Of a stretch of 64,000 bases of DNA, positions 1 to 9,003 are shown piece by piece; position 1 is the first letter of the stretch, and each line of letters begins with the position of its first letter. Under the pieces are notes generated by a model. The model ran no database searches, had not been told where the DNA came from, and saw only the letters and a list, made by a program, of their open reading frames with translations. This DNA is from Runella defluvii (GTDB lineage: Bacteria; Bacteroidota; Bacteroidia; Cytophagales; Spirosomataceae): NCBI RefSeq assembly GCF_014195535.1, contig NZ_JACIBY010000002.1:124001-188000 (forward strand), written 5' to 3'. Both the position numbers and the translations under genes were made by a program.

Positions 1-2580
1 AATGCAGGTCCAGCGCAATAACTTTGGAACACAGCACCATAGACTCTTGTTACGCTCAAAACACCTAGTAAGTTACTAATCTCAATCTTCACCTCATCAA
101 AGGCTGCAGTTGTAACAATACCTACCAACTGTTCACCTGTGCCTGTCAACAACGCCGAATTTAACGACAACAACGTCCCTGTGCTCGATGTCTCTTGCAA
201 CGCCCCATCTAAATACGTCTTTATCGTAATCCCTGACAACAAATTCGCCCCAATCAAACCTGGGTTTGAGATATTAAACCCTGCAAATGTTCCTGCTGGA
301 TAATCTGTCAATTGGTCTTTAACCGCCAATGAACCTACACTACCCGCCGACACTGCCATTGTGATAGTCGCATAATCCGCCGTGCTTGCGCTTATCGCAT
401 TGGCCGCATCAGTCACCGAACAACCTAGACAGGCAATACCTGAGATGCCTGTATTAGCTCCACTTATTGAAGTCGGATAAACGGGATTGTTCATCGAAGT
501 TTGAGTATTACAAACCAATGCAGGTCCAGCGCAATAACTTTGGAATACCGCACCATAGACCCTTGTTACGCTCAAAACACCTAGCAAGTTACTAATCTCA
601 ATCTTCACCTCATCAAAGGCTGCTGTTGTAACCATACCTACCAACTGCTCACCTGTGCCTGTCAACAACGCTGAATTTAACGACAACAACGTCCCTGTGC
701 TCGACGTCTCTTGCAATGTCCCACCCAAGTACGTCTTTATCGTAATGCCTGACAACAAATTCGCCCCAATCAAACCTGGGTTTGAGATATTAAACCCTGC
801 AAATGTTCCTGCTGGATAATCTGTCAATTGGTCTTTAACCGCCAATGAACCTACACTACCCGCCGACACCGCCATTGTGATGGTCGCATAATCCGCCGTG
901 CTTGCGCTTATCGCATTGGCAGCATCAGTCACCGAACAACCTAGACACGCCACACCTGAGATACCTGTATTAGCTCCACTTACTGAGGTCGGGAAAACGG
1001 GATTATTCATCGAAGTTTGAGTGTTACAAACCAATGCAGGTCCAGCGCAATAACTTTGGAATACCGCACCATAGACTCTTGTTACGCTCAAAACACCCAA
1101 TAAGTTACTGATTTCAATCTTCACCTCATCAAAGGCTGCTGTTGTAACAATACCTACCAACTGCTCACCTGTGCCTGTCAACAACGCCGAATTTAACGAC
1201 AACAACGTCCCTGTGCTCGACGTCTCTTGCAACGCCCCACCCAAGTACGTCTTTATCGTAATGCCTGATAACAAATTCGCCCCAATCAAACCTGGGTTTG
1301 AAATGTTGAACCCTGCAAATGTTCCTGCTGGATAATCTGTCAACTGGTCTTTAACCGACAATGAACCTACACTACCCGCCGACACCGCCATCGTGATGGT
1401 CGCATAATCCGCCGTGCTTGCGCTTATCGCATTCGAAGCATCCGTTACCGAACAACCTAGACACGCCACACCTGAGATACCCGTATTGGCTCCACTTACT
1501 GAGGTCGGGAAAACGGGATTATTCATCGGGGTTTGAGTGTTACAAACCAATGCAGGACCAGCACAATAACGCTGGAATACCGCACCATAGACTCTTGTTA
1601 CGCTCAAAACACCTAGCAAGTTACTAATCTCAATCTTCACCTCATCAAAGGCTGCAGTTGTAACAATACCTACCAACTGCTCACCTGTGCCTGTCAACAA
1701 CGCCGAATTTAACGACAACAACGTCCCTGTGCTCGACGTCTCTTGCAACGCCCCACCCAAGTACGTCTTTATCGTAATGCCTGACAATAAATTCGCCCCA
1801 ATCAAACCTGGGTTTGAAATGTTGAACCCTGCAAATGTTCCTGCTGGATAATCTGTCAACTGGTCTTTAACCGACAATGAACCCACACTACCCGCTGATA
1901 CCGCCATTGTGATAGTCGCATAATCCGTCGTGCTTGAGCTCACTGCATTGGCAGCGTCAGTTACCGAACAACCTAGACACGCCACACCTGAAATACCTGT
2001 ATTGACACCACTTATAGCCGTAGGAAAGGCAGGTGTATTCATCGAAGTTTGGGTGTTACAATCCAACGCTGCACCTGCACAAAAGTTCTGAAAAACAGCA
2101 TCATACACCCTTGTTACACTTAAAACACCCAATAAGTTACTGATTTCAATCTTCACCTCATCAAAAGGAGCCGTCGTCACCATCCCTACCAGCTGCTGCC
2201 CTGCACCTGTTAATAAGATGGAGTTCAAGGACAACAACGTTCCTGAACCAGACGTCTGTTGCAACGTCCCGTTCAAATATGTCTTTATCGTAATCCCTGA
2301 CAATAAATCCACCCCAATCAAAGCTGGGTTTGAAATGTTAAACCCTGCAAATGTTCCCGCTGGGTAATCTGTCAATTGGTCTTTGACGGCCAATGACCCC
2401 ACACTCCCCGCCGACACCGCCATCGTAATGGTCGCGTAATCTGTCGTGCTTGCACTTATCGCATTCGAAGCATCCGTTACCGAACAACCAACACATGCGA
2501 GACCTGAGATACCCGTATTGGCACCACTTATTGAAGTTGGATGCGTCGGGTTATTCATCGAAGTTTGAGTGTTACAATCC
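1..2580 (-). repeat. 516-bp in-frame tandem repeat, five units
   Basis: The phrase aatgcaggtccagcgcaa or its variants recurs at 1, 517, 1033, 1549, 2065 and 2581, exactly 516 bp apart (172 codons). The units at 1-516, 517-1032 and 1033-1548 are nearly identical at the nucleotide level. The unit at 2065-2580 differs at many positions, and the copy upstream of 2581 is recognisable only at protein level. Divergence therefore grows toward the N-terminus, as expected if the array expanded recently by unequal crossing-over at its 3' side. The array continues past the left edge. Confidence 0.95.
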
Positions 2581-3215
2581 AATGTTGGACCAGCACAAAA
2601 CTTTTGAATAATAACGTTATAAACACTTGCGTTAAACAAAACCCCCAAAAGCGACGTGTACTCAATTCGTACTTCATCAAACGGTTGAGTAGTGACAAAA
2701 CCTAAAATGGCATGGCCATTACCCGTTAATAGACTAGAGTTGATACCTAACACATTGGTAACCGCATTAAATGTCTCACGAAGTGACCCATTGTTATAGG
2801 TATAAATCGTTACTGTAGAAGCGATTGACGCTCCGATAAGCCCTGCCGTACCCACTTCAAACCCTGCAAATGTCCCCGCAGGGTATTCGTCGGCAGCATC
2901 GTTATCTTTAACAATAATCCTACCACCACAACCAATACCCGACAATGCAATAGACGCATTGTCGGTCAAGGTACTGTTCACCACTCTATCCTCATTGCTT
3001 ACAAACGAAACAATCGGCACGCAACCCCCGAAGGTAGTTCCCGTTGCCGCGATGTTTGTAAATGTACCGTTGACCAGCTCTGTTTGGTCATTACAAGGTG
3101 CGTTTGCAATTTGCGCTCGGGTCTCTTGGTAGAGAAATACCAGTGCGACGGCGAGCTTTACCCAAAGCCAAAAAAAATGGCTTCGGCTAGTTGTTCCTAG
3201 CATAAACGTTTTCAT
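1..3215 (-). CDS. Secreted tandem-repeat surface protein, C-terminus beyond left edge
   Basis: The frame is open from an ATG at 3215 to the left edge, about 1071 codons without a stop. The N-terminus (MKTFMLGTTSRSHFFWLWVK, then a hydrophobic stretch ending near TRAQ) looks like a signal peptide. The mature part is a divergent first domain of about 170 residues followed by five in-frame copies of a 172-residue unit. Each unit carries an FCAG...C pair, a CxGC pair (for example CLGCSVTD) and a conserved YPAGTFAGF segment. The composition (Ser, Thr, Gly, Asn, Val) and low charge fit stacked beta-sandwich domains of an exported adhesin or surface-layer filament. I do not recognise a named family. 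The start lies 61 bp downstream of another secreted repeat protein on the same strand, so the two probably form an operon. No catalytic motif is visible; an adhesive or structural role is inference. Confidence 0.85.
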   Translation of the reverse strand, partial: MKTFMLGTTSRSHFFWLWVKLAVALVFLYQETRAQIANAPCNDQTELVNGTFTNIAATGTTFGGCVPIVSFVSNEDRVVNSTLTDNASIALSGIGCGGRIIVKDNDAADEYPAGTFAGFEVGTAGLIGASIASTVTIYTYNNGSLRETFNAVTNVLGINSSLLTGNGHAILGFVTTQPFDEVRIEYTSLLGVLFNASVYNVIIQKFCAGPTLDCNTQTSMNNPTHPTSISGANTGISGLACVGCSVTDASNAISASTTDYATITMAVSAGSVGSLAVKDQLTDYPAGTFAGFNISNPALIGVDLLSGITIKTYLNGTLQQTSGSGTLLSLNSILLTGAGQQLVGMVTTAPFDEVKIEISNLLGVLSVTRVYDAVFQNFCAGAALDCNTQTSMNTPAFPTAISGVNTGISGVACLGCSVTDAANAVSSSTTDYATITMAVSAGSVGSLSVKDQLTDYPAGTFAGFNISNPGLIGANLLSGITIKTYLGGALQETSSTGTLLSLNSALLTGTGEQLVGIVTTAAFDEVKIEISNLLGVLSVTRVYGAVFQRYCAGPALVCNTQTPMNNPVFPTSVSGANTGISGVACLGCSVTDASNAISASTADYATITMAVSAGSVGSLSVKDQLTDYPAGTFAGFNISNPGLIGANLLSGITIKTYLGGALQETSSTGTLLSLNSALLTGTGEQLVGIVTTAAFDEVKIEISNLLGVLSVTRVYGAVFQSYCAGPALVCNTQTSMNNPVFPTSVSGANTGISGVACLGCSVTDAANAISASTADYATITMAVSAGSVGSLAVKDQLTDYPAGTFAGFNISNPGLIGANLLSGITIKTYLGGTLQETSSTGTLLSLNSALLTGTGEQLVGMVTTAAFDEVKIEISNLLGVLSVTRVYGAVFQSYCAGPALVCNTQTSMNNPVYPTSISGANTGISGIACLGCSVTDAANAISASTADYATITMAVSAGSVGSLAVKDQLTDYPAGTFAGFNISNPGLIGANLLSGITIKTYLDGALQETSSTGTLLSLNSALLTGTGEQLVGIVTTAAFDEVKIEISNLLGVLSVTRVYGAVFQSYCAGPA

Positions 3216-3276
3216 AATTAATAAGAGATTTGATAAGGGGATATAATAGAGATTTCAAAACGGGAAAAAGCAAGCC

Positions 3277-5073
3277 TTAAATAGGCTTGCCTGCACTCTT
3301 GGTTTTCTTGACCACCAGCGGTATGCACAAATTCGGTGGACAACAATCAATTGCTTCGATGATGATAGGACAGCACCCTTCCGCAGGGCAGCTTCCTGCA
3401 TCGGCACTGATGCTGTATGCTCCTGCCTCCGATAAATTGATGGAATTTCCAGTACCCACTTGCGTCGTTCCCTTAAACCACCGAACGTTGGTGAAGAAGC
3501 TTGGCACGGTCACCGTAATTTCTTGATTTGAGCAAAGTTTGATTGGGACGCTCACACAAGCATGGGCTATATCGTCTTCGAGTAGTGAGTTATTGTTTGG
3601 CGTCGAATCGGGATCGTCTTGGTCTGAGGCCGTCACTTCCGCCCGGTTAAAATGTACGCCTTCTGCCAAAACTTGCGTATTGATTGTTAGCTCTACGCTG
3701 TCACCTGGCGCGATGCTTGCAATGCTCCACGTCACCACCTGGCCTGCTGGCGTGAGTGCTGGCGAAGAACTAAGCCACTTCAAAGCCACTGGAAGCGAGT
3801 CTGTTACCACAACGTTTGTCGCTGAGTCTGGCCCATCGTTTTTGACAGTTAGTTTAAATATGGCCGTACTACCTACAGTTGCTTGAGCAGCCGAAATACG
3901 TTTTTTGCTCAATGACAAATCCGCAACTTTTCCTGCACAACGCTGCGCAGGGCAAAGCGTTGCTTTCGTATATTCCACTCCTGTGGCCACATCCGTAAGT
4001 GTGTATTGATTGCCGCTAATGTTCACCTCGTTCATCCCTGTTTTAGGGAAATCGGTACTGGTTTGCCAGTTTAAATCAAAACAAGGGTTTGTCAACGCCC
4101 CTTTATAATCCATCGAAATACACGATACGGTCGTCCATGCTTGGGTCACTTGGCGCGCCGTTGGCGTTCCTGTGGGACTATACTTTACATTGAGCGACAC
4201 CACTCCGCTAGTCGCATTTTCGGTACTTCCTGTCAAATTCTGGGCCGTGTAGCGGTTGTCAGATGCGGGAGCAACAGATGAAAAAGCTTCTTGCGAAACA
4301 ATTTGTGGGTTTGTTAAAAGGGTTGCGCTGTAATTGAAGCGGTAATTGGCATCTCCCATCAAGAAAGCACTTTCGGCATCCGCAGCGCGTACTTCCACCC
4401 GCAACACGACCTTCTTGGTTTCACAATCAAAGCTTTTTACCGATAACCGTACGCCGTATTTGGCCTTACTTGCCTGACAAAACTGATCAGCACACACGGT
4501 TAGGTTTTCAAAAACTTTGGCCGAGGCCACATTTTTAGTTGTATAAGCAAAAGGGGTAGCAGAGGTTACAATTACCTCGTTCATACCCGTTCTTGGAAAA
4601 TCTGTATCTTTCTGCCACGCAAGTGTGTAGCAACCCGTTATGGCAAGGACATCAAACGACAAGCAACTCACCGTTGTCCAGTCGGTTGTTACTTGCCTTG
4701 CCCCTGCCCTGCCTGCAAAAATGGTGTTTAGAGAAACTATACCATTGGTAGCCCCCGCCGTACTTCCTTCTAAGTTCTGAGATTGGTAGGCGATTTGGCT
4801 GGCGGGTGCATTTCCTGAGAAATTTTCTTCGCTTACAATCGTGGGGTTGGCCAATTGTTGGGTACTATACCGAAAACGATAATTTGCATCTCCCATTAGG
4901 AATGTACTATCGGCGTTATTGGCCTTAACTTGGACTTGCACTACCATTTTTTTGGTAAGGCAATCAAACGATTTGAGGCTCAAACGCACGGCAAAAGAGC
5001 CTTTTTGGGCATAGGTCGCAACCGACACCAATAGCAAACCAACGGCTGCCAACAGTCGTACAAATTGTTTCAT
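3277..5073 (-). CDS. Secreted protein with duplicated beta domain and DUF11 repeat
   Basis: The product has 598 residues. I chose the ATG at 5073 because it begins a clear signal peptide (MKQFVRLLAAVGLLLVSVATYAQ); an in-frame extension upstream has no such character. Residues about 25-190 and 205-375 are two homologous copies (shared SFDC..TKK, FLMGDANYRF, TVSC, TDFP.TGMNEV). Residues about 395-505 are a DUF11-type domain (ADLSLSKK ... NDGPDSATNVVVTDSLP). A short Ig-like, Cys-rich tail follows, ending CCPPNLCIPLVVKK. DUF11 domains are typical of large extracellular proteins in Bacteroidota and act as structural modules. The tail does not look like a standard type IX secretion signal, so how the protein is retained at the surface is unclear. 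It is followed after 61 bp by the tandem-repeat protein. A structural surface role is inference. Confidence 0.82.
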   Translation of the reverse strand: MKQFVRLLAAVGLLLVSVATYAQKGSFAVRLSLKSFDCLTKKMVVQVQVKANNADSTFLMGDANYRFRYSTQQLANPTIVSEENFSGNAPASQIAYQSQNLEGSTAGATNGIVSLNTIFAGRAGARQVTTDWTTVSCLSFDVLAITGCYTLAWQKDTDFPRTGMNEVIVTSATPFAYTTKNVASAKVFENLTVCADQFCQASKAKYGVRLSVKSFDCETKKVVLRVEVRAADAESAFLMGDANYRFNYSATLLTNPQIVSQEAFSSVAPASDNRYTAQNLTGSTENATSGVVSLNVKYSPTGTPTARQVTQAWTTVSCISMDYKGALTNPCFDLNWQTSTDFPKTGMNEVNISGNQYTLTDVATGVEYTKATLCPAQRCAGKVADLSLSKKRISAAQATVGSTAIFKLTVKNDGPDSATNVVVTDSLPVALKWLSSSPALTPAGQVVTWSIASIAPGDSVELTINTQVLAEGVHFNRAEVTASDQDDPDSTPNNNSLLEDDIAHACVSVPIKLCSNQEITVTVPSFFTNVRWFKGTTQVGTGNSINLSEAGAYSISADAGSCPAEGCCPIIIEAIDCCPPNLCIPLVVKKTKSAGKPI

Positions 5074-5826
5074 CGGAAAAGGGGTATTTTTGATAGAAGA
5101 TATAAACGATAAACAGGTAGTGCTCACACCACGAGCAACCGTTCTGAGGAAGAGTCTAGAAAATAAAACACCTTGTTTCGCAGCTTCCCTGAGCCTTGAA
5201 AATGACGAATAATCGTCTGATAGTGATGATTTTGGGACAAAAAGTTCCCTATCACCATTTTTGCAGTATCTTTGCATGGTGTTAACCTGTTTTTGGGGTT
5301 CAACCAACGAAGGAGGAGAAAGAAGGCTTGATTACTTTGGTCGGTACTAAGGATTCTTTCCCTCCTGTTTTTGATATTTTTATTGTACTTCTCTGCTACA
5401 TTGTCATTTTTTTCTTTGAAAAACCTGCTTGTGAACCTCCAAAAAGGGCCTAGCAAATCAGTGTTATTTTTAGTTATCTAGCATCAATTTTGAGGCCAAG
5501 CAACCTGCAAAAAAAATGCGCTTTTTTTTTACATAGCCAATTCACACTTTGGCATAGGTTAATTCAAAAAATATACTGATGAATTGAACGATACTTTGTA
5601 TATTTTTTTTCTTCACCCTTTCCTACCCAAAAAACTACACGAAATGCCAATATCTAACATACCAATACTCTATTTTGGCATATCAACAATCATTTTAAAT
5701 ACCAATAACTACAAACATATACTAATATCTAGCACGCTTTTTGTTATACAAAAACCAACGGCTTTAATCATCCATTTACTGATTAATGGGCTTGCGTATT
5801 TACATAAATTTACTTTTCCGTTCGTT
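5074..5826. other. AT-rich intergenic region between divergent genes
   Basis: These 753 bp separate a minus-strand surface-protein pair from a plus-strand LytTR regulator, so they should hold both promoters. The half nearest the regulator is strongly AT-rich with several A and T runs. A 110-codon minus-strand frame at 5124-5456 exists, but it overlaps the upstream region of the surface gene, has no signal peptide or recognisable domain, and I do not call it. I see no RNA gene or convincing repeat. Confidence 0.6.
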
Positions 5827-6531
5827 ATGAATAGTCTGACCCCTGTTATTGCAATTGCTGATATAAACCTTGCGGATCAAGTGAGGGAGTTAGTTATGAA
5901 ACTTCCTTTTATGCAACCTCCCATTGTGTGTCAATCAGGCACCCAATTGTTGGGCATTCTAAATACTCAAGATGCCAATATCCTTTTTTGGGGGGCTGAT
6001 TTCACCGACATACCTGGGTTTGATTTGTTTCAACTCCAAACAAACCTTCCCCCCGTTATTGTCGTGAGTCATTCTAAAGAGATGGCCTTAGCAGCCTTTG
6101 ATGTGGGGGCACTCGACTACTTGGTCTCACCGCTGATTCCGCTGCGCTTTCAAAAAGCTTGTTATCGAGCTCTACAAGTAATGAGCCACGCCAGTAATTT
6201 GACGTTAGCGGATAAAATCATGGTAAAAATTGGGCGAAAAATACACGCTATTCTTTTTGATGAAATCTTGTTTATTGAAGCCTATGGCATGTACTCAAAA
6301 ATCTGCAAACCAAACGGCAAAGTACTGGTAATCAACGATGTAATTACCCGCCTTGAGCACCAGCTACCCGCCAAAATTTTCACTCGGGTACACAAATCCT
6401 ACATTGTTAATATTCAGAAGATAACAAGCTTTGATAAGAAAAATCTTTACATCGACGACAAGGCCATTGAGATAGGTGTCACCTACAAACTCCGTCTAAA
6501 CAGTTGGCTTAAGTTATTGGATAAAGAATAA
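5827..6531 (+). CDS. LytTR DNA-binding regulator with degenerate receiver domain
   Basis: The product has 234 residues from the ATG at 5827; the in-frame stretch upstream is hydrophobic and AT-rich and is not expected in this family. Residues about 5-120 fold-match a response-regulator receiver (FDVGALDYL before the last strand). Residues about 133-232 are a LytTR domain (ILFDEILFIEAYGMYSKI ... FTRVHKSYIVNIQKI). The residues needed for phosphotransfer are missing: the phosphoacceptor aspartate position is Gly56 (ILFWGADF), the Asp-Asp pair is reduced to Asp12-Ile13, and the conserved Lys is Ser101 (LVSPL). The protein is probably a phosphorylation-independent regulator. No histidine kinase lies next to it. 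Its divergent neighbours, the repeat-rich surface proteins, are possible targets (inference). Confidence 0.85.
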   Translation: MNSLTPVIAIADINLADQVRELVMKLPFMQPPIVCQSGTQLLGILNTQDANILFWGADFTDIPGFDLFQLQTNLPPVIVVSHSKEMALAAFDVGALDYLVSPLIPLRFQKACYRALQVMSHASNLTLADKIMVKIGRKIHAILFDEILFIEAYGMYSKICKPNGKVLVINDVITRLEHQLPAKIFTRVHKSYIVNIQKITSFDKKNLYIDDKAIEIGVTYKLRLNSWLKLLDKE

Positions 6532-6573
6532 AAAAGCGGCTTCCAACTTACGAGAAAGTAAGCTGGAAGCCGC
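6531..6573 (-). terminator. Rho-independent terminator downstream of crtB
   Basis: The arms gcggcttccaacttac (6536-6551) and gtaagctggaagccgc (6558-6573) pair over 16 bp with one G-U, around a 6-nt loop. On the minus strand the stem is followed by a run of Ts (6531-6535), so it terminates crtB. On the plus strand it lies right after the LytTR gene but lacks a T run. Confidence 0.85.
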
Positions 6574-6600
6574 CATAATGCTTAGAGCAGGGTATTGAAT

Positions 6601-7431
6601 TTAGGAGAGCCTAAATTGGAGGTATGTTTTGGCCAAAAGTGCCATTTTTTGAAAATCTGGCACCCGAATGCGCTCTTCTTGAATGCGAGATGCCGACGTT
6701 TCTTTGATTTTATTGAACAACGTCAAATAATACACATAGGCCAAATAAACCCCCATTCGGGCACTTTTTGGCAGCTGTTGGATGGCAATGTTGGCCGCGT
6801 CAAAATCGGCCTGAATGTCAGCTTCGATTTTTCGTTTGGCTTCTTTGGAAAATAAACGAAAATCAACTTCTGGGAAATATATCCGCCCACGATCGACAAA
6901 ATCGCTTTTCAAATCGCGCAAGAAATTCACTTTCTGAAACGCCGCACCCAATCTCCTTGCTCCTTCTTTGAGGTGGTCAAACATCTTGCTGTCGCCTTCG
7001 CAAAATACCCGCAAACACATCAATCCAACCACTTCTGCCGAGCCATAAATGTATTCGTCGTATAAATTTCTATTGTATTCCAAGGGAGCCAAATCCATTT
7101 CCATGCTGTGCAAAAACGCATCAATCAAATCACGTTCGATTTGGTACTCATTCACCACCAACTGAAACGCGTGAAGCACGGGATTGAGGCTGATACGCTG
7201 CTCGATTGCTTCATACGTGTCATAACGAAATTTGTCCAACAAAAACTTTTTATCGTGGTCATGGAACGTATCCACAATTTCGTCGGCGAAGCGAACAAAA
7301 CCATAAATGGCGTAGATGGGCAAGTGAAATTTTACATCTAATGTCTTGATACCCAGTGTAAAAGAAGTACTGTAGCGCTCCGTGATAAGCTTGCTACATT
7401 CCAAGGCTGTCTGATTAAATAACTGTATCAT
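6601..7431 (-). CDS. crtB: Phytoene/squalene synthase family protein (CrtB-like)
   Basis: The product has 276 residues. It belongs to the trans-isoprenyl diphosphate synthases that condense two geranylgeranyl (or farnesyl) diphosphates head to head, the first committed step of carotenoid synthesis at the membrane. The first aspartate-rich motif is FVRFADEIVDTF and the second is NFLRDLKSDFVDRGRIYFP, both binding Mg-diphosphate. I chose the ATG at 7431 (MIQLFNQ), which begins 19 bp after the crtI stop. An alternative ATG at 7470 would overlap crtI by 20 bp and adds a basic stretch not usual in the family. It lies directly downstream of the desaturase on the same strand, the usual crtI-crtB order in Bacteroidota, and ends before a strong terminator. 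The phytoene rather than squalene assignment rests on that neighbour. Confidence 0.9.
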   Translation of the reverse strand: MIQLFNQTALECSKLITERYSTSFTLGIKTLDVKFHLPIYAIYGFVRFADEIVDTFHDHDKKFLLDKFRYDTYEAIEQRISLNPVLHAFQLVVNEYQIERDLIDAFLHSMEMDLAPLEYNRNLYDEYIYGSAEVVGLMCLRVFCEGDSKMFDHLKEGARRLGAAFQKVNFLRDLKSDFVDRGRIYFPEVDFRLFSKEAKRKIEADIQADFDAANIAIQQLPKSARMGVYLAYVYYLTLFNKIKETSASRIQEERIRVPDFQKMALLAKTYLQFRLS

Positions 7432-7450
7432 GGAGAATGGTTTGGTTTCT

Positions 7451-8914
7451 TTATGCTTTCTCAACTTCATCAGCGACCACTAGACCCGAAATAAGCGACG
7501 GCGGTACGCCTGGCCCAGGCACGGTGAGTTGTCCTGTATAAAACAAATTAGCCACCTTTTTGTTTTTGAGTGTTGGTTTTAAAAATGCCGTTTGCATCAG
7601 TGTATTTGCCAAACCATAGGCATTCCCCTTAAACGCATTGTAATCCGACATAAAATCGCGATGGGCGTAGGTACGTTTATAGACCACGTGCGACCGAATG
7701 TCTTCCCCGACGTATGTCTCCAAGCGTTCCATCACAACATTGAAATACTGTTCGCGAATTTCTTCCGAATCATCCTTTAAATCAGGCGCTACGGGAATCA
7801 ACAAAAACAAATTTTCGCAGCCCTCAGGCGCCACCGACGGGTCGGTTTTGGAGGGTGCCGATGCGTAAAACAACGGCTTACTCGGCCACTGTGGTTTGGT
7901 ATATATTTCGTGGGCGTGTTGCTTGAAATCTTCGTCAAAAAACAAGTTGTGGTGCTGTAGTTTTGGGATACGTTTGTTGACCCCTAAATAGTATAGCAAC
8001 GACGATGGCGCAAGGGTACGTTTATCCCAATACGTATCCGAATAATTGCGGTACTGACCCAGCAGTTTTGTATCAACATGATGATAATCAGCTCCTGCCA
8101 CCACCACGTCGGCGTCGAACGTACCCGTCTCAGTCACGACTTGTTTGGCTACTCCACCCACTACGTCGATGCGGGTCACGTTTTGGTTGAGCAAGATTTT
8201 CACGCCTTTTTCTTCCGCCAACGCCACCATTCCTTTCACAATTTCGTGCATTCCCCCCATCGGATACCACGTCCCCATCGAAATTTCGGCGTAGTTCATC
8301 AGGCTGTACATGGCAGGTGTATTTTCGGGGGTTGCTCCCAAGAATAGAATGGGAAATTCCATCAATTGCAGCAATTTTGGATCCGAAAAATACTTACGGA
8401 TATGCCCAGCAAAAGTCTGAAGCACGTCCATTCGGCCCAAATCATAAAGGAGTTTTAGGCTTACAAACTCCCAAATACTTCGACTTGGCTTCCAAACAAA
8501 TTTGTTCATGCCCACGTCGTATTTGTACGCGGCTTGTTCCAAAAACGCTTCCAAACGTTGCCCGCTGCCAGACTCTATTTGCTCAAAAAGTTGTTTTAGT
8601 TTTTCGATTCCCGCAGGAATATCGACGGCCGAAGTGGCATCAAAAATAACGGCATACGAGGGGTCTAGCCGCACAAGTTGATAGTAATCAGAAGGCTTTT
8701 TGCCAAATTTTCCAAAATACGTTTCAAACACGTCGGGCATCCAGTACCAGCTGGGCCCCATGTCAAACGTAAAACCTTTTTCACGAAAAACCCGTGCCCG
8801 TCCACCAGGCACGGAGTTTTTCTCTAAAATGGTTACCTCAAACCCTTTATTGGCAAGGCTAGTGGCAGCCGAAAGCCCCGCAAAACCTGCTCCTATGACG
8901 ATTACTTTTTTCAA
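7451..8914 (-). CDS. crtI: Phytoene desaturase (CrtI family)
   Basis: The product has 487 residues, the normal length for CrtI. The N-terminus holds the FAD-binding Rossmann motif (VIGAGFAGLSAATSLANKG) followed by LEKNSVPGGRA. The C-terminus holds the family signature around YTGQLTVPGPGVPPSLISG. These enzymes introduce double bonds into phytoene to make zeta-carotene, neurosporene or lycopene, with FAD as cofactor, at the inner membrane. The gene is followed by crtB after 19 bp and is presumably co-transcribed. Which desaturation end product is made cannot be read from sequence alone, and a related carotenoid desaturase or isomerase of the CrtD/CrtH type is a weaker alternative. Confidence 0.92.
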   Translation of the reverse strand: MKKVIVIGAGFAGLSAATSLANKGFEVTILEKNSVPGGRARVFREKGFTFDMGPSWYWMPDVFETYFGKFGKKPSDYYQLVRLDPSYAVIFDATSAVDIPAGIEKLKQLFEQIESGSGQRLEAFLEQAAYKYDVGMNKFVWKPSRSIWEFVSLKLLYDLGRMDVLQTFAGHIRKYFSDPKLLQLMEFPILFLGATPENTPAMYSLMNYAEISMGTWYPMGGMHEIVKGMVALAEEKGVKILLNQNVTRIDVVGGVAKQVVTETGTFDADVVVAGADYHHVDTKLLGQYRNYSDTYWDKRTLAPSSLLYYLGVNKRIPKLQHHNLFFDEDFKQHAHEIYTKPQWPSKPLFYASAPSKTDPSVAPEGCENLFLLIPVAPDLKDDSEEIREQYFNVVMERLETYVGEDIRSHVVYKRTYAHRDFMSDYNAFKGNAYGLANTLMQTAFLKPTLKNKKVANLFYTGQLTVPGPGVPPSLISGLVVADEVEKA

Positions 8915-9003
8915 CGTATAAATTGTTCTTCCGTGATGAATGTAGTAATTAAACTCGCAAACCCCATCAACGGTTTTTGAATATACGCAAAAAAGTTAAA
9001 AAA

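Noticed and set aside
1418-1627. Short plus-strand frame inside the 516-bp repeat array
   Set aside because: It is antisense to a long, clearly coding, repeated frame and is an effect of repeat composition.
1-2580. CRISPR array, because of the regularly spaced repeats
   Set aside because: The period is 516 bp, the whole unit repeats and the frame is open throughout, so it is a protein-coding tandem repeat.
5124-5456. A 110-codon minus-strand frame upstream of the DUF11 protein gene
   Set aside because: No signal peptide, domain or plausible start context, and composition like translated noncoding DNA.
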